Positions 46,179 through 60,404 are shown, numbered from the stretch's first letter. The stretch: DNA of 64,000 bases from Ulota crispa (GCA_963920765.1 OY987251.1:13023219-13087218), one strand, 5' to 3'. Notes: generated from the letters alone by a model not told the origin. Made by a program: numbers and translations.

Positions 46179-46583
46179 GGGAATTACTATAGCGACACCC
46201 TAAATTGTTAATGGGACATTCCCTCCGCACATGAAAATGTGATTTTTAATACTGATTTTGTCAATTTTTATATTTGGATCAAAAGATTTGTTTCACTTTT
46301 ATCATTCTAAGGCCATACTAAAAAAAAAGGTGTGCTTAAATTTCAAACTAAAAGTACAGGACTTTTGAGTAACTTAAAGCAAAAATATATCAAAAAATAG
46401 TATTGGTGCAATAATATTTCAAATTTTTTTGTGTTTGTCATGTTTTCTTTCAAGGAGGTGATAATATTGTGATTGAATGAATGATGGACCACTTAAAAAA
46501 TCAAAAATAGCTCTAAATGATCAAATTTCATGTTTAGAGGGGGTGTCCCGATAGCAATTTAGGGTGTCATTGTAGTAGTTCCC
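46179..46583. mobile_element. GGGAATTACTA element, copy 1
   Basis: Starts GGGAATTACTATAGCGACAC and ends GTGTCATTGTAGTAGTTCCC. Flanking AATATATA (46171-46178 and 46584-46591) is an 8-bp target duplication. ACACCCTAAATTG.TAATGGGACA forms the subterminal inverted block. A second copy is at 50854. Confidence 0.85.
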
Positions 46584-46587
46584 AATA

Positions 46588-46830
46588 TATATTGCAAGAC
46601 ACTATAAATAAATAAAAAACTGACCAAAAATCTGAAATTGTCACCAACTTTGAATGCTAGTAAATTTTTCTTGATAAACAATAGTTCCAATTTGTTTTTG
46701 TAACTTTTATTTGACAACCTTTTGGCTTGCAATTACAAGTGCTTCAACTTATTGAGAGGTACTACAAATAACTCATATGGTTATTAGGTCTTTGACAAGG
46801 TTTTTGATGCTTTACATTGTCTTGCATTGT
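46588..46830. repeat. Dispersed repeat related to 13018-13250
   Basis: Shares TTGCAAGACAC.ATAAA, CCAA.TTTGAATG, TTTTTGTAACTTTTAT and TTCAACTTATT with 13018-13250 in the same order. The following 46831-47919 is AT-rich. TTAACCCCTAGAGACTTATG at 46873 looks like a lone TTAA-element left end. No gene was recognised. Confidence 0.5.
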
Positions 46831-47919
46831 AAAAAGAAAGAAAAATAAAACAAAAATAAATAAAAAAATAAATTAACCCCTAGAGACTTATGACTACGTT
46901 TTACCAAAAATTACCCAAAATAAATGGTTTTGGCAAGAAAGACAAATAAAATTGAAAATGAAATCTTGGTGCAATTTACAACAAGATTTAATAGTAGACT
47001 ACTTTATATGTTGTAGTAATAAGATGAAAGATATTTACCATGCAAATTGAAAGATCATAAGCTTTGAAGCAAAAAATGTGGAGTAATTTTTTTGGGGGGC
47101 ATTCAAATTTTGGAGAGCTCTAATTTGCAGAGGCTTTTGCACTAATAGAACTCACTATACTCATTGCAATTTTTCAAACTAACCTATATTGTTGAGCTAG
47201 CCATATACTTAAAAAATTTCATAGCATTCGGAATTGGAGAACATATACTAGAAATAATAAAACAAAACTAGTTTCAAGAAAATTCTCATACAAAGTTATA
47301 TTTTCAACAAATTTTAACTCCCAATTACAATAATCTTTTTAAAATGTGAAGAATGGAGATTTTACCCCCATCGCCTAAGGGGACAATTTTTGTCCCTCTA
47401 GCAATCCATCAATCATATTTGAATTGTTGTAACTTTTGTGTAAATTATCCAAATTCAATAAAACTTGATGACAAAGTTGTGCATGCTAGTCTAGTTTCTA
47501 TCATAGAATTTTCAGAAGTGGCTAATATTAGTACATTTATAAATGAATGTGCACGCGTGGACGATCGTATCCATTTCTTTCTTACCTGCTTGCCTTATCG
47601 AGCCAAGGGCGTGTTGCTGGAGAAAACAAAAAAATAATTCCCCGCCTACCAGAGCTCACGATCGCATAATTTTACAAAATATGCTATTAAAAATCGTAAC
47701 TAAATATAAATCAGATGCTGCTTGAGGTTTGATTTAAACTAAATTAGAATTAGTTCTAACAAACATGAGGTAAACGTGCCCAGGCTGGACTCTTAATTTT
47801 CTTAAATATCTGATACCAACCAGGGCTTTTTTCACTTTTAGGCTAACATTTCTCAAGCCATCCGGTAATTTCTGAGGGTGTGAGTCTGTGAGATAATGTA
47901 TGACCATATGTGGGGTATT

Positions 47920-48800
47920 TTAATGCCTAAATGCCCAAGGCTGTTTTTCTGGTTTTTGGAAGGCAATTTTGAGGGTTTTGAATCGTTATTGTAAGATCAT
48001 TAGTAAGCATCAATAGTAAAATCTTGACCTTCAAGGCTTCTAGATGGCGTGATAAAAAAGAATCTAAAAAGGTCGTGTAAATTTTAAGATATTTGTGAAT
48101 GAATGTGGATGAGTATGGAATTTTTGTTTTTTTTGGAGCTGTCCAAAACTTATAGTGCAAGTCGGCAACTTTTGGATATAACTTTGGGAAACAACCACTT
48201 ATAATGCTTTAGTGTTTGTTGTTATTACTTGAAATCTAATGATCCCCCTTCCAAATCCATGATCATAGTTTCACAAATGAGCCTGCAATGCAACTCTCAA
48301 AGCACAACCGCCTAATACAAAGAAAGTTTCTAGCTTCAATTATTGACCAAAAATCATTATGTGTGAAAGAAAAATTCAATGATGAATGAATTCTAATTCT
48401 TATTACAAAAACGTTTGAAGTGAAATTAATCCAATTAAGCACTTTTAGATTTTGTCAAATGACAAAAGTTCAATAAAAGAGCCTTTACTGCCCAAGGGAT
48501 ATCTTCACTTTTTCTCAACTTGATGCCTCTTTTTTCAAAGCGGCAACTTGTCATAGGCTTTGTGACTCTATTCATGACACCTTCATGACACAAAAGGTGC
48601 ACTTGTAGTTTAGCTTCCACCAAAAAAACTGAAATACAATATGGAGGAAAGTAAAATTGAACAATGAAGCTAACTTTAATATGCAACTTCTCCAAAAAAA
48701 AACCTTAAAGACAATCAAATTTGTGCCTGCAACAGGGTGTTAAATTTTCATGAAACAATTTCAACACTAAAATATGATGCCTTGAGCATTTAGGGGTTGA
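47920..48800. mobile_element. TTAA-ended element, 0.83-kb subfamily, copy 2
   Basis: Starts TTAATGCCTAAATGCCC and ends GAGCATTTAGGGGTTGA (right TTAA mutated to TTGA). Interior words are shared with 28875-29702 in the same order. 881 bp, no transposase frame. The stretch to 49707 shows nothing. Confidence 0.65.
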
Positions 48801-49707
48801 AGCGTAAAATTAGGTCGTAAATATTTCCACTTTGAATTTCATCGGCTGTGGGCAAAATTTTACAAACAAACAAAAAACCTCAACAACTTATAACGTAAGA
48901 GGCATTACTACTAAGCAGCTCATAACAACTCAAGCATAAAAGGGGAAACACAAAATCTTACCTTATTTGGTTACAACTACTTAAAGTTCACATACCTTCA
49001 CCAAATTTGTCAAAATTTAGGCTGCAATTACTTAAGTTCATGTTCCTTTACTAATGTAATTTGCAAAATAAACCCACATTATATGCTTCTCCACCACTCA
49101 AGTGTGTCGAAAATAAAAAGTTTGCTGAAATCGAAGACGTTATTTGAATGAAGTTCATCAAATTAGCATCTTAGAACATAAGCAAAACAAATTCTACCTA
49201 ACTAAAGCTAGAACATCAAATTGGCTCTTTGAACTTGGAGATTGTTGATCACATTTGCTAGCGTTTGCTAAGTGTTAAGCACTAACATTGCACCTCAAAC
49301 TAATTAGCAGCCTAGCATCTGCTTAGCACTAACACCATAGCATATATGCTTGGTTAAGTGCATCCATATTTAAAATAAGCCATCACATGGGAAACTCACT
49401 ATGTATACATGTTACATAGCACAACTAGTTGATGGTTAATCAACCAATTTTGTAACCTGCTTTTACAAAAGAAGGACAAGAAAGCTTGATGACCCCTTGC
49501 TCATCTTTGACAAAATTTACCACACGAATCATTGCTATTTTGGCCAATTTGACATACTTGAGAATTTCTTGGCTGAGGCAATATTGGCAATATCAAGCAT
49601 TTGCCACAATTGTGTGATTGGATTGACCTAAAAGAGAGGTTTACATGCCATCATTGCATTGGAAATAATAGAAATCTTGAAAAAGAGTTTCTACAATCCA
49701 AGGCATA

Positions 49708-49850
49708 CACTAGAAGAAATCTTGCAATAAATGACTAGTTCACAACTACTACATATGTCCTAAACAACTATAATTGATTCATTGTATAGTCATTTAGGAC
49801 ATTTGCAATCACTGTGAACCAGTTGTTTAGGACAATTATTTCTTCTAGTG
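49708..49850. mobile_element. 143-bp CACTA palindromic element, copy 1
   Basis: Starts CACTAGAAGAAATCTTG and ends AATTATTTCTTCTAGTG, with ATA on both sides (49705-49707 and 49851-49853). Almost the whole element is one hairpin (TCCTAAACAACT against AGTTGTTTAGGA). The following 49854-50853 shows no feature. Confidence 0.88.
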
Positions 49851-50853
49851 ATAACAATCAAAGAGATTTGCAATCATTGTCATCTTCTCTCCTTCACTAA
49901 TCCATTTAAGTTGGTTGTAATGAGCTTTAACAACATCTAGGTGTTTTGCTCAATACTAGAGGTAGACCACCCCCTATACATCTATCACACATCGGAATAG
50001 AAAGCAGACCCTCAATTCATCTTATGTTTGCTTGACTCTTGACATAGCACACAACATAGCTAGTCAAACCATAAACTCAAACATGGTCAACAAACAAATA
50101 AAAACAAAAAGAGAGCCAAAACATACAAAACAAAGCTAATAAGCTAAAACATTAAATTTGACAAGTGCTAACTACACTTGCACATTCGATCCTCACATCT
50201 TCCACTAGCAAAGTCTAGCTATCCTTTATGATGCGCTATTCATTGTGTGTGGCATGAAATCTTTTGTCTTCAATTCCAAAGACAAGTTGTACTTCACTTT
50301 TGTTCATTTTGACATTTCACTTCATGTGGATTTGTTCATGTTGCCATTCAACTAGCTCCTTTAAACCAACTAAATGGTAGCTTTTAAATGCTTTAACCTT
50401 GTTTTAATAAAGAGCATATGATTCATCATGACATTGCTTTAAGGCAACAAAGAAGTTCAAAATGAAAATATTTTACTATTGATAAAACTTCACAATGAAG
50501 TTAATTGTAGTGTGGACTGTGAAGCCAATTTTATTTTGCTCCACAAATTTTAATTTTTTTTGAAATTATTTTGATTTGATAATCAAATCTGAAAAGAAGT
50601 TAAAAAACATGTTAAGTTAGACTAGATTTAAAATAACACAATTTACTTAGATATGGAAAGGCATATGACTTTTTGAGAAGGAAAAGTAAATAAGAAGGAA
50701 ACAAAGTCAAATGAATTGCATTATTAGGAGTGTATGTCATAGTTTTAGAAGTGTTTTTAGTCTTTGAATACTTCTAGTTCTAATTATACAAGTATTTGCA
50801 AAAAAAATGACCTAAAAGTTTATAAAATTATACTTGTGAAGTGTTTTTTGTTA

Positions 50854-51261
50854 AGGAATTACTACAGCAACACCCTAAATTGCTAATGGGACACCCCCTT
50901 TGAGCATGAAAATGTGATTTTGAATGCTGATTTTGCTAATTTTTTTATTTGGATCAAAAAAATTGTTTCACCTTTATCATTCTAAGATTATACTAAAAAA
51001 ACAATAGGTGTGCTTAAATTTCAAATTAAAAACATAGGACTTTTGAGTTACTTAATGCAGGAATATTTCAAAAAATAGTATTAGTGCAATAATATTTCAA
51101 TTTCTTTTGTATTTGTCATGTTTTCTTTCAAGGAAGTGAAAATGTCATGATTGAATGAATGATGGACCACTTAATAAATAAAAAATAGCGCTAAATTATC
51201 AAATTTCATACTCAGAGGGGGTGTCTCATTAGCAATTTAGGGTGTCGTTTTAGTAATTCCC
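50854..51261. mobile_element. GGGAATTACTA element, copy 2
   Basis: Starts AGGAATTACTACAGCAACAC and ends GTGTCGTTTTAGTAATTCCC. TTTTGTTA flanks it exactly (50846-50853 and 51262-51269). Highly similar to 46179-46583 throughout. Confidence 0.85.
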
Positions 51262-51269
51262 TTTTGTTA

Positions 51270-53908
51270 TTCTTTGTTTTTGTATGTTTGAAAATTTGAA
51301 TGTCAACTTCTATACTTGATTCTACTTGGATTTGATATTGAACAAATATTGGTTTATTTTAATATGAATTTTGAATTAAGGAATATGAAGTGAATGATAT
51401 ATACAAACAATGTCAAGTCAATTGTATTTTAGATAAATTATGCATTAATGGTCTGCTTGAATACTATTTTTTATTATTGAATTTCAAAATTGAAGGTTGT
51501 TGATAAAAAAATGTATTAATTAATTTATGAAATAGCAATACAAATAGGAAGCATTGTCAAACTGAATATATGCACAAGTAAAAAAATTAACAATATCAAA
51601 ATCTAGTTAACAAAGCATCTTCAGAAAAAAAGACCATAAAAAAATTAGGCTAAATTAAATATAAATTAAAATAAAGATAAAATAGTAGTTGAAAATTTAT
51701 TGTAAATAAAATGGTTATTTGTGAATAACTAAGAACTAGTTATAACTAAGAGTGTCCGTATTTGATTAAACTATTGAAGTTAATTGAACTCTATCCATTA
51801 AAGGCTTTGTACAAGTAAAACTAAAAGGTTTAGATTAGCCTAAGATGTTGAATAAAAAATTACAATGAGTTTAAAAAATGAGCTTGTATCATTGTTTAAA
51901 GAGAGTATGTGAGTCCAAGGTTGGATTGTACAAATATTATGCCGTAGTTAGACACTTTAGTAAGAAAACCATAACTTTAGTTTTTATAAAATTTTAAAAA
52001 TACTTGTTATTTTTAAAAATTAATAGATTAAAATTTAAAAATTTTAATTATAAAAAGGGTTAGCAGGATACTATTACAATGGTAGATAAAAGATAAAAGG
52101 AAAAACAATAAAAAAGAAATAAAATAGTAAAACTAAATTAGATAATGATAAGTCACTATCCTCTAGAAAGAATGTGGCCCCTCTCCTAAAAGAATCTTTG
52201 CTTAGAAATTTCTTGGTTTATTTACTTGAGAAGTTTTGTAAAAACTACGTTGATGCAATCCAACATTGGTACAATTCAATTCATCCTTAATACAACACAA
52301 GGATTGAGGAGTATGTGCTAAATTTTTTTAGGTCTTGCCTAAAGTTCAATTTGGATTGTAATAATAACATTGTATAAATTTTATTACCAAAAAGAAAGAA
52401 AAAACAAGCAATAAGAGTTTTCAAAGAAAATAAGAAAGTACTAATCAAAAGGGAAAAAAATTGCAATCTTGTACCTTTTCCTTTTTTTTTGAATCAACAT
52501 GTAGCTTTTTAAGAATAGAAGAAAACTCACTCACCATCCATTTATTGGTAAGAGCAAACTCATTCAACTTGTTGTAACTTTCTTTTGTAACTTTCTGCCC
52601 TTGTAGTCAATTGTAGAAGCAAAAAATTGCATTCACTAAACTTCTTGGCATTGGCGCAAAAATAACAAGTTGCAATAAAGTCCTTATAGCAAAGTTGGTT
52701 CATTGAGCATGACAATGGACAATAATGACAAATGGGACATAATACAACTTGATTTCTTTATTCATTTTTGTCTTCTTACCTTGAAATGCAAATGCTTCCT
52801 CAGCTCCAAACCATGACAACTTTGTAGCAATCCCTTCATTTTCAAGGTCACGTTTTGAGGCAACAACATCCATAAATAGAGCATTTAAAAAGTTAACAAC
52901 TGTCTTGTCTATATACACATCAAGTTGAGAAGTTAGCAAGATTCAAAACACTAACAATGGTAATTTACAAGCAACTCAAACTAAGCAAAAAACACATAAC
53001 TCCTCAAAGCAAAAACTGGAGAAAATCAAAAGTACAAGCATGTTTTAATTCTCTTATAGTAACAATACCATTGACCGCAAACTTTTTCAATGATCATGCA
53101 AAAGTTGAAGTGATTTCCTTCAAGATTGTCAATTGTTGCCAAAGTGCCATTTACCAAACAATGAGTTTGTACAATTACTATCTAATTACAATCATCTTTT
53201 CTAAGTTTTGATTTATGATAATAAAATTGTATGGTTCAAAAGCTCACAATCAAGTGTTTTCCTTCAGTATTGTAAATTGTTGCTTAATCACCACACACCA
53301 ACTAAACACCAACCCTAAAGTGTGGTGAATGTTGCATGAACACTTTTAAAATTTTTAATGAAATTAATATTAAATTTTCATAACTTTTGATTCACAATAA
53401 AATATGTAATTCATATGTTTACAATCTTATTAAATATGTATACTATCATTTGTATAGAAATTGAAGGAATTTTTTAACAAAATATTATAAACATGCAATC
53501 AAAGTTGCTATGTCTAATGATTGGCATATTCACTATACATGCTTCTAGCTTTGCAAATGCAAAATCAAGGAAACTTGTTACTGATTTTGCATCAAGTATC
53601 CATGAATTACAATGTATAAGCAATTGTTCACTATGCTTGTCTTGTTTTCCATAAGAGAAATGTATTTTTCTTGAGATTTTCATGCTCTTGTTCTGTGGCT
53701 CAATAGTGGCATATATGTAACAAGCCATAGTTCAACCAACTTTAATGCTCCAATGAATTCTAGGGCATCCAAATGCATCAAAAAATTGGTACAACTTGAA
53801 TTGTGCCTTAACTTCTGTCATTGGTTGACTATCAATACATATCTAAAAGTACGTAGCAAATTGAATGGGTTTTTTGTGACTCAACAATATAAGTGCTCAA
53901 TGCACTCA
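51270..53908. other. Very AT-rich stretch without a recognised gene
   Basis: Dense in A/T runs. The frame at 52700-52939 (-) encodes VVNFLNALFMDVVASKRD and similar, with a mixed composition unlike its surroundings, but no domain was recognised. Possibly the worn remains of a transposon gene. Confidence 0.3.
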
Positions 53909-54050
53909 CACTAGAAGAAATCTTGTCCTAAACAACTGGTTCACAATGACTGCAAATGTACTAAACAACTGTAATTGAGTCATTGTATAGTTGTTTAGGA
54001 CATTTGAGTCGTCGTGAACTAGTCGTTTAGGACAATTTTTTCTTCTAGTG
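53909..54050. mobile_element. 142-bp CACTA palindromic element, copy 2
   Basis: Starts CACTAGAAGAAATCTTGTCC, ends TTTTTCTTCTAGTG, with TCA on both sides (53906-53908 and 54051-54053). Same hairpin as the copies at 49708 and 60414. Confidence 0.9.
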
Positions 54051-54053
54051 TCA

Positions 54054-57000
54054 TATAATAAGTGGTTGACACAATACAACATTATAGTGGTCACACCATA
54101 AAACAACACAATCCACAAAAAGTAGGAAGAAAGCACATGAGTGAAAAACATAATTTGTAAATTACTGTAATATATACATCTTTCAAATACATTAGAGAAA
54201 CTTAGAGGTTGTTCACTTTAAAGGAGATGAATTAAAGCTAAGTGAAGCAACCTATGTTATCCAAAGAGAAGCAACTTAGCCAAAGAAGTAGCCTTCACTA
54301 TCTTGAGAACTAAGAAGCCATGATTGTATTATAACATGTTCATTTAGTTTTTTAAAAATCATTTATTTTGCAAATATAATAAAAATATGCCTATTAAGAT
54401 AATATATTATTCTACAAAATAGTTATTAATAGTTGCACATCTTATTTAAATATGTTGCATAGAAAGTGATGGAATAAAAAAGGATGAACATCTAAATGAC
54501 ACATAATAAGCTCAATAGAAATTTGAAGAAAACAATGCCTTGCAAATGAATCTAACACATTAAAATGCATAGCAATCAAGTTTCTTTTATACTAGCTTGA
54601 TACACAAAGTGAAAATGAAAAAAATTCTTATTTTCAAAAATATATAAAAAGAAAGTAATCAAAATAGGAATACAGCAATAAAAATAAAAGTAACTTAATA
54701 AAAATGAAAATATAGTGGTGAATACAAAGAATCACTAACTTTTGTTTTCACTTTTACTTTAATTCTTTAGAACAAGCTTAATATAAATAAGAGTCTTGAA
54801 TTACTTTAAGATAAGTTCTTGCATTTTGAAATACATCACTGAACCTTTTATAAATTTGGATTCTAGACCTAAAAGTTATAAACTCTTATGAATACAAAAG
54901 TATTTTTTACATGTCATACCAATGTAACAACGTGATGCAAGAGACATTCTCATGCATGAATGAAAATTTTAAAAATGGACTTTCAAAGAAAATATTCTCA
55001 TTTTTGAAAATTTGTATTGCTTGTGTCCAAAGCAGTGGTGAAGCGTTGAAGCACTTGACAAGGGTATTGTTTCATTGTTCTCAATGCTCAATTGTCGACT
55101 TTGGTAACAAATTTCCAAGAGGACTGCATCATAGCCATTTAGTAGCCACTCAAACTTGCTACATTGCCATGCGCATTGCGCACCATACATCTCCCGTTGC
55201 CTTACTCATTTTGGTGAGCCACTCATAGCCTCATTTCAAATATTGGTAGTCAAAGATAGTCATTGCTACAACCTTGCTTTTTAGTTTATGTGAGAACTTT
55301 ACAAAATAATGCCACTTTTGCTTAAACTAGATCTTATTTAAATTAAAGAACTTTTATATCCGCATTGCAAGACATTGCATTTTTTGATCATGTCCAAGTA
55401 GCTGGAGAGCTCAAATAATCCCAAGTTAAATTGATTCAATGTGCATCACATCAAAATTTTGGTATGCATCTTGGGCTACAATATATGTAGCAGCTCTCTC
55501 CATTGCTCTTTCCCTTTGTCTTTTTTTCTCACAATTTACATTTCTCTACTGCTCCTTGATACCCAAATTTGCTCCTTGCAATTGCTTGCTCCTTGCTCTT
55601 CTTAGGGTTTGCTTGTGTCTTAGTTCAAGCACATTGTAATTGCTTGGCTTTTGGTGTGTGAAGCCATTGAATGCCATTAAGCAATAGCCACAACAATGAT
55701 GTAGTTATTTATAACTTCACCCAAAAAAATTTAGTTACCACACCAGCAGTATCTTATAGCAACGTCCAGCACCTCCCGGTTTGAGTCAGTCAACCTTCAA
55801 CATCTATTTGACTTTTGATTCTTCCCTTGAAGTCGCTTTCAAATGGTTTGTATTTTGTGCCAAAATTTTCACCACCTACTCACTTGTTTGTTCCTTCATT
55901 GGAAACAATTTGGGCCCTCAATAAGGCCCTGAGTTACCAAGCATGGGATCCTTGGGCACATTACACTAAACTCTGCACATGCATAGTCTGATGTGGCACC
56001 ATTGGTGCCCCATCATTTTATTAATAAAAAAAATTAAAAAAATTAAAAAGTTTCTAATTTTTTCCTAAGACTTTTTTTTCTATTTTTTCTATCTTTTTTT
56101 AATTAATTTTTTTGGGTGATCAATAGGCTGGTTCGGGGTTGGTTCCCACATCAAGAACAAAGTTTATAAAGGCCTTATTGAAGGCTGAAATTTTCCCTAA
56201 TGGTGAATCCCTTGCACGGTTTTTAGCAAACAATCTTGTTGATGTTGTCAATTGGCTAAAACTTCTATGCAAATAACCAAGAACACGTCAATTGCGGCAA
56301 TTTTGGTGTTCACAAAGTGTCGTCATTTTGCACACTGAGGGCTCAATTGCAAATTTGACAACGCATCTCTTTGCACATCTCACATCACCCCCCTCCTTTG
56401 GCAATCATACCCAATGCTAGAATTTTGGAATTACACCCACATCGCTATGGAAACATGATATCTTGCAGTAAGGTACCGGAGCGTGTTTTTCATGCAAACA
56501 AGGGTTGGGCGGTGAAGGGTTAATGAGTGGTAGGCATTTTGATTTGGAACAAGAATTGATATTTGACACCATGACGTCATTTTCAACTATTTTTTTAAGT
56601 TCCTAATATAGGGGAAATAAATTGTAGCTTTTTGGCATTTTCACGCCTAAAAAAAGCCTTTGATCCCAGCCTATGTGAGCAATTTACAACTTTGTATTTG
56701 AAAAATAAAACTGTACTAGAATGTAAAAAAAATTTGATAGAGGAATTTACAAGTACAAGCACAAAGTCACAAAATATTTGCAAATAGGAGCACAAAACAA
56801 CAATCTTGTTACATTTTTGTCTAAAGGACCAATTTACTAAAAAAGATTTTTTTTCCAAAATCATAGAGAGGATGCTAGACCAAGCTAAATGATCTATTTT
56901 TGTTGTAGAAGTGGGGAAGAATGGTAAAAGAGACACAATTCTTGCATTTGAGTGGTGTTCTTGGTGAGGGCTTTTTAGTAATGGGTTATTGAGTGAACCA

Positions 57001-57136
57001 TTGGTTGGGGAATTTGCATTTGTAACTTGGACAAATCACCAAAATAATGGAAGAGAATAGTGAGTAAAAGCAACTATTTAGGGTATTGTGGATGTGCTCT
57101 TTAATGTAATCATTTTCAAATTGGGCCTTTTTGGTG
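54054..57136. other. Intergenic DNA, no gene recognised
   Basis: AT-rich with short open frames and no recognisable domain. GGTGAAGGGTTAA at 56511-56523 looks like a lone TTAA-element right end whose left end I could not place. Confidence 0.35.
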
Positions 57137-57411
57137 CATTACAAGGGATTTGGACTCAAGAATGGGCCCCTTCCTCCAAAACTATGGGAACTTTGGGAAC
57201 ACTTCCACAATACTTCCACATAGGCAATCTGCAGCAGCATGACATGGCATTAGGGCAACCACGTCAGATTTTATTATTTAATTATTATTTTTGGATTTTT
57301 ATTTTGGACTTAAATTTATTTTTATTTTTTTGACGACCAGCAATGGCTAGTTCTCAACATTGGGAACATCCAAACTCACAACCCTTTCTTGGGCCCAAAT
57401 CCCTTGTGATG
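57137..57411. mobile_element. CATTACAAGGGATTTGG element, intact copy
   Basis: CATTACAAGGGATTTGGACT on the left faces CAAATCCCTTGTGATG on the right. Interior words (GGGAACACTTCCACA, GACATGGCATT, AACATCCAAACTCAC) recur at 60405-60892. It is the uninterrupted relative of the element hit by the CACTA insertion at 60414. Confidence 0.75.
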
Positions 57412-57872
57412 ATTACTTTGTGAGTTCGTTTCCTTTTTTGTAGGTCTTTTATGTTTTTTCCTTGAGGCCAATCATGTTTGATTATGTAGAGACTAGAGAG
57501 TGGATTTGGCTATTCATGTGCAAGAAGAAGAAAGATAATTGAGGTTTGAAAGACACTTGTGAATAGTGCATGTGCTAGGAATGGTTCAGTTGTTCAATCT
57601 TCATGAACCTAAATGGCAAGTTTCATCCTTGATGCCTTTGTTAGAAGGTAAATTTTACAAAGAACCTACTATTCATATGCAAATTGTCACATTGTTTATG
57701 TTCATGGATAGTTTTGATATGAACACGCTTTTATAAAAACTACAATGTACAAAATAATTGTTACAAATGATGGTTGGCCTTACTTTAATTTACAAAAATA
57801 TGTCACTTATAATGTTATCATATGCCATGTAAAGCTTTCAAAAATGCAAAGAAAATGGCAAAACCCATGGGT

Positions 57873-57998
57873 CTAAAAGGTGTGGGAACGATGGATGGAG
57901 CCAGGCCGCTGTTGGGCAGCGTCTAGAAGCTTCTTCCGTGCCTGAACAAGCTCATCAAAGAGCTGGTTCACTTGGCTAGACACTCTCTCCAACCTTAC
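57873..57998 (-). CDS. Possible terminal exon of a coiled-coil protein
   Basis: Preceded by an acceptor (TTGCACAATAG), the exon reads VRLERVSSQVNQLFDELVQ, continues ARKKLLDAAQQRPG and stops at TAG 57873-57875. The composition is rich in charged and heptad-like residues and stands out from the AT-rich surroundings. The exon begins in phase 0. The candidate exon at 63915-64000 on the same strand ends in phase 0 with similar character, so the two may be joined across an intron of about 5.9 kb. I do not recognise the family. Confidence 0.45.
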   Translation of the reverse strand, partial: VRLERVSSQVNQLFDELVQARKKLLDAAQQRPGSIHRSHTF

Positions 57999-60404
57999 CT
58001 ATTGTGCAAGTTAACAAAAAAATAGTGTGAGAAAGATGTTTTTTAAGAAAACTAAGGAAAAATCAAAATAATGTGAGAAAGATGCTTTTTTAGATAACTA
58101 AGAAAAAGAAATAACAACAAAAAAGAAGGAGAAAACAAGGAAAGGTGGGAAAAAACATAAAATAGTTGTAATGTGCTAAGCTATCATTCATGGCTCCAAG
58201 AAGGGTTTTTTTTTTTAAATTCCTAGGCCTATGTGGGCATAGGTTATGTTTTTAGAAAGATAAGAGTTCTTTGGATATACCAACATTAAAGGTGAAAGGC
58301 AAATGATCCCTCCTTGTCTGAAGACCATCATATCCATTCTCATATTGGGATTATGATAAATTTTTGTAAATGTTTTTTTGTACATTATAAATTATAGTTG
58401 TATTCAATTGTTGTTTTTTTCTAAAATCATATTCTTAATTGAACATCTTCAAAGGATAATATCTTCTTTAGTGTATTATTAAACACTTTTATGTTAAAAT
58501 GAACAATGAGAATTTGTGAACATCAAAGTTTTGTCTCTCCATTGAAATTTAGGCAAAGAAGTGTAGATTTTACAATCTATAGGTAGGGATGAGAATTTTA
58601 GAATGGGGGCTTTGAACTTGAAAAGGAAGCACCCATGTAAAGAAAATAATAAAATAACTCATTATTAAAATGTTGAAATTATAGGCTCAAAGGAATGGAT
58701 TGAAAGGGAGGCTCAAGGGGTGTTATTTTAGGCAAATGAAATTCAAAAATGATTGATTTCCACAAAAATAGGGAGAAAATTAATTTTCATAAACTTGTAA
58801 CATTATCATTTAGAAAAGAAGGTTTCTCTTCATAAATTTTAATATGTTAAGAACAGTCTTTATAAATGTCTTATTCACAATCTTAATCTAAAACGTTGAA
58901 GTAGGAATGAAGCGTTGATTTCAAGCTTTTAAAATTAACTGAAATGATTAGTTTACGTTTTCAAATGGAAAAGTTTTTTTTTAAATTCTAATGTCTTTGA
59001 ACTCATATTAGTTACTTCAACTTCATTCAATTAGTCATAAAAGAAGGTTATTTTTACCTCAAGATTTGTAATGACATCTATTTTAGCAAACAATAGTAGC
59101 ATGGTATCTTCAAAGTTCATAAACAAGAAATGTGATTTAATGGTCAAATTAGTAAGACAAACCATTTGCTACAGTTATTATACCTTCCTTCAATATATGT
59201 ACTTTGTGTGACATTCTTCCAAATGGTGTAGTATGAAATTCCTTGTGCAACCTTAATTTTCCCATTGATTTTCAAAACAAGACATTTTATTCACAAGAAA
59301 GTTCAAGAGATGACAAATGCTCAAATTCATAAGAAAAATATGAGAATTGCAAGAAAGCGTAAAGGGAGAAAATCCACTATTGGTAGTTTACCCTACTATC
59401 ACTCCACTCTTATTATCACTTTTCTATCTTCAAAATTCATATTTTTTTGAGTTTAGTTTCAAATCCAAGTTTACAAGTATTGCAAGAAAGACCTTTAGAG
59501 TCCTTTACTAGTAGTGCACTTTTTGTATCATTTGACCAAAATTTGCAAAAATATAGCGTATTAGATATGAATACCTTAGTTAGATATACAATTTATTGCC
59601 CTAATATCTTAGCTATAGCAATGTCAATTGCAAAATACCAAAAATAAAAGAAAATTTTCACTAAGTTAGCACTTACGGATGACCACAAAGGTCAAGGAAA
59701 GGAAGAAGTTCAAAAATGAAATGATAAAATATTATCATGTATGACAATGAAAACCTCTAAGGAAGTGATAAAGAAGTGATAATAGGGCAATTTCAAATTT
59801 GAGCAAAACCTTGACCTTACCTCATTGAAATTTTGATAACTAACTCTTACTTCACTCATTTAGAAATTTGGAACTTGATACAAAACCTTAACTTGATTAT
59901 ATTTTAGACAAGACCATAACATGTCATTTAATATATATACTACAACTATTTTAATTGATTTTTTTTCGAAGGCCCAATGATAATACGGTAAACTACCTGT
60001 ATCTAATATTGAGAAATTAGTCTTCTTGACATTATGATGATGACAAAGCATATTTTTCAATTTTACCTATTTGTTTAATTACTTGATACCAAAATGTTTC
60101 TTCCCACTTACCTACAAGTTTATAAGCTCCTTAGAACAACTATTCCCTACAACTTTTGTTTATGCCTACACTATTCCCACTTACCTATTTGTTGAATTAT
60201 GTCCTAGAATTCGTATTTTATGCCAAACAAATTTTCACTTATCTATTTGTTGGATATTTCAAAAATATTACCATAAAATTTTCTTTATGAAGTGGAGCCT
60301 TTGTCTCACCTAAACAATATCACATTTTTTTGTGCATAAATTTTCCCCACTTATCTATTTTTTGGATCTTTAGATACTTAGCCTTAAGTTTTTATCTTTT
60401 GTTT
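57999..60404. other. AT-rich stretch, possible intron
   Basis: No repeat end or coding exon was recognised. If the exons at 57873 and 63915 belong together, this is intronic. Confidence 0.35.

Noticed and set aside
55439-55639. Plus-strand hydrophobic open frame resembling a membrane peptide
   Set aside because: Short, Leu/Phe-rich from T-rich DNA, without splice sites or homology I can name.
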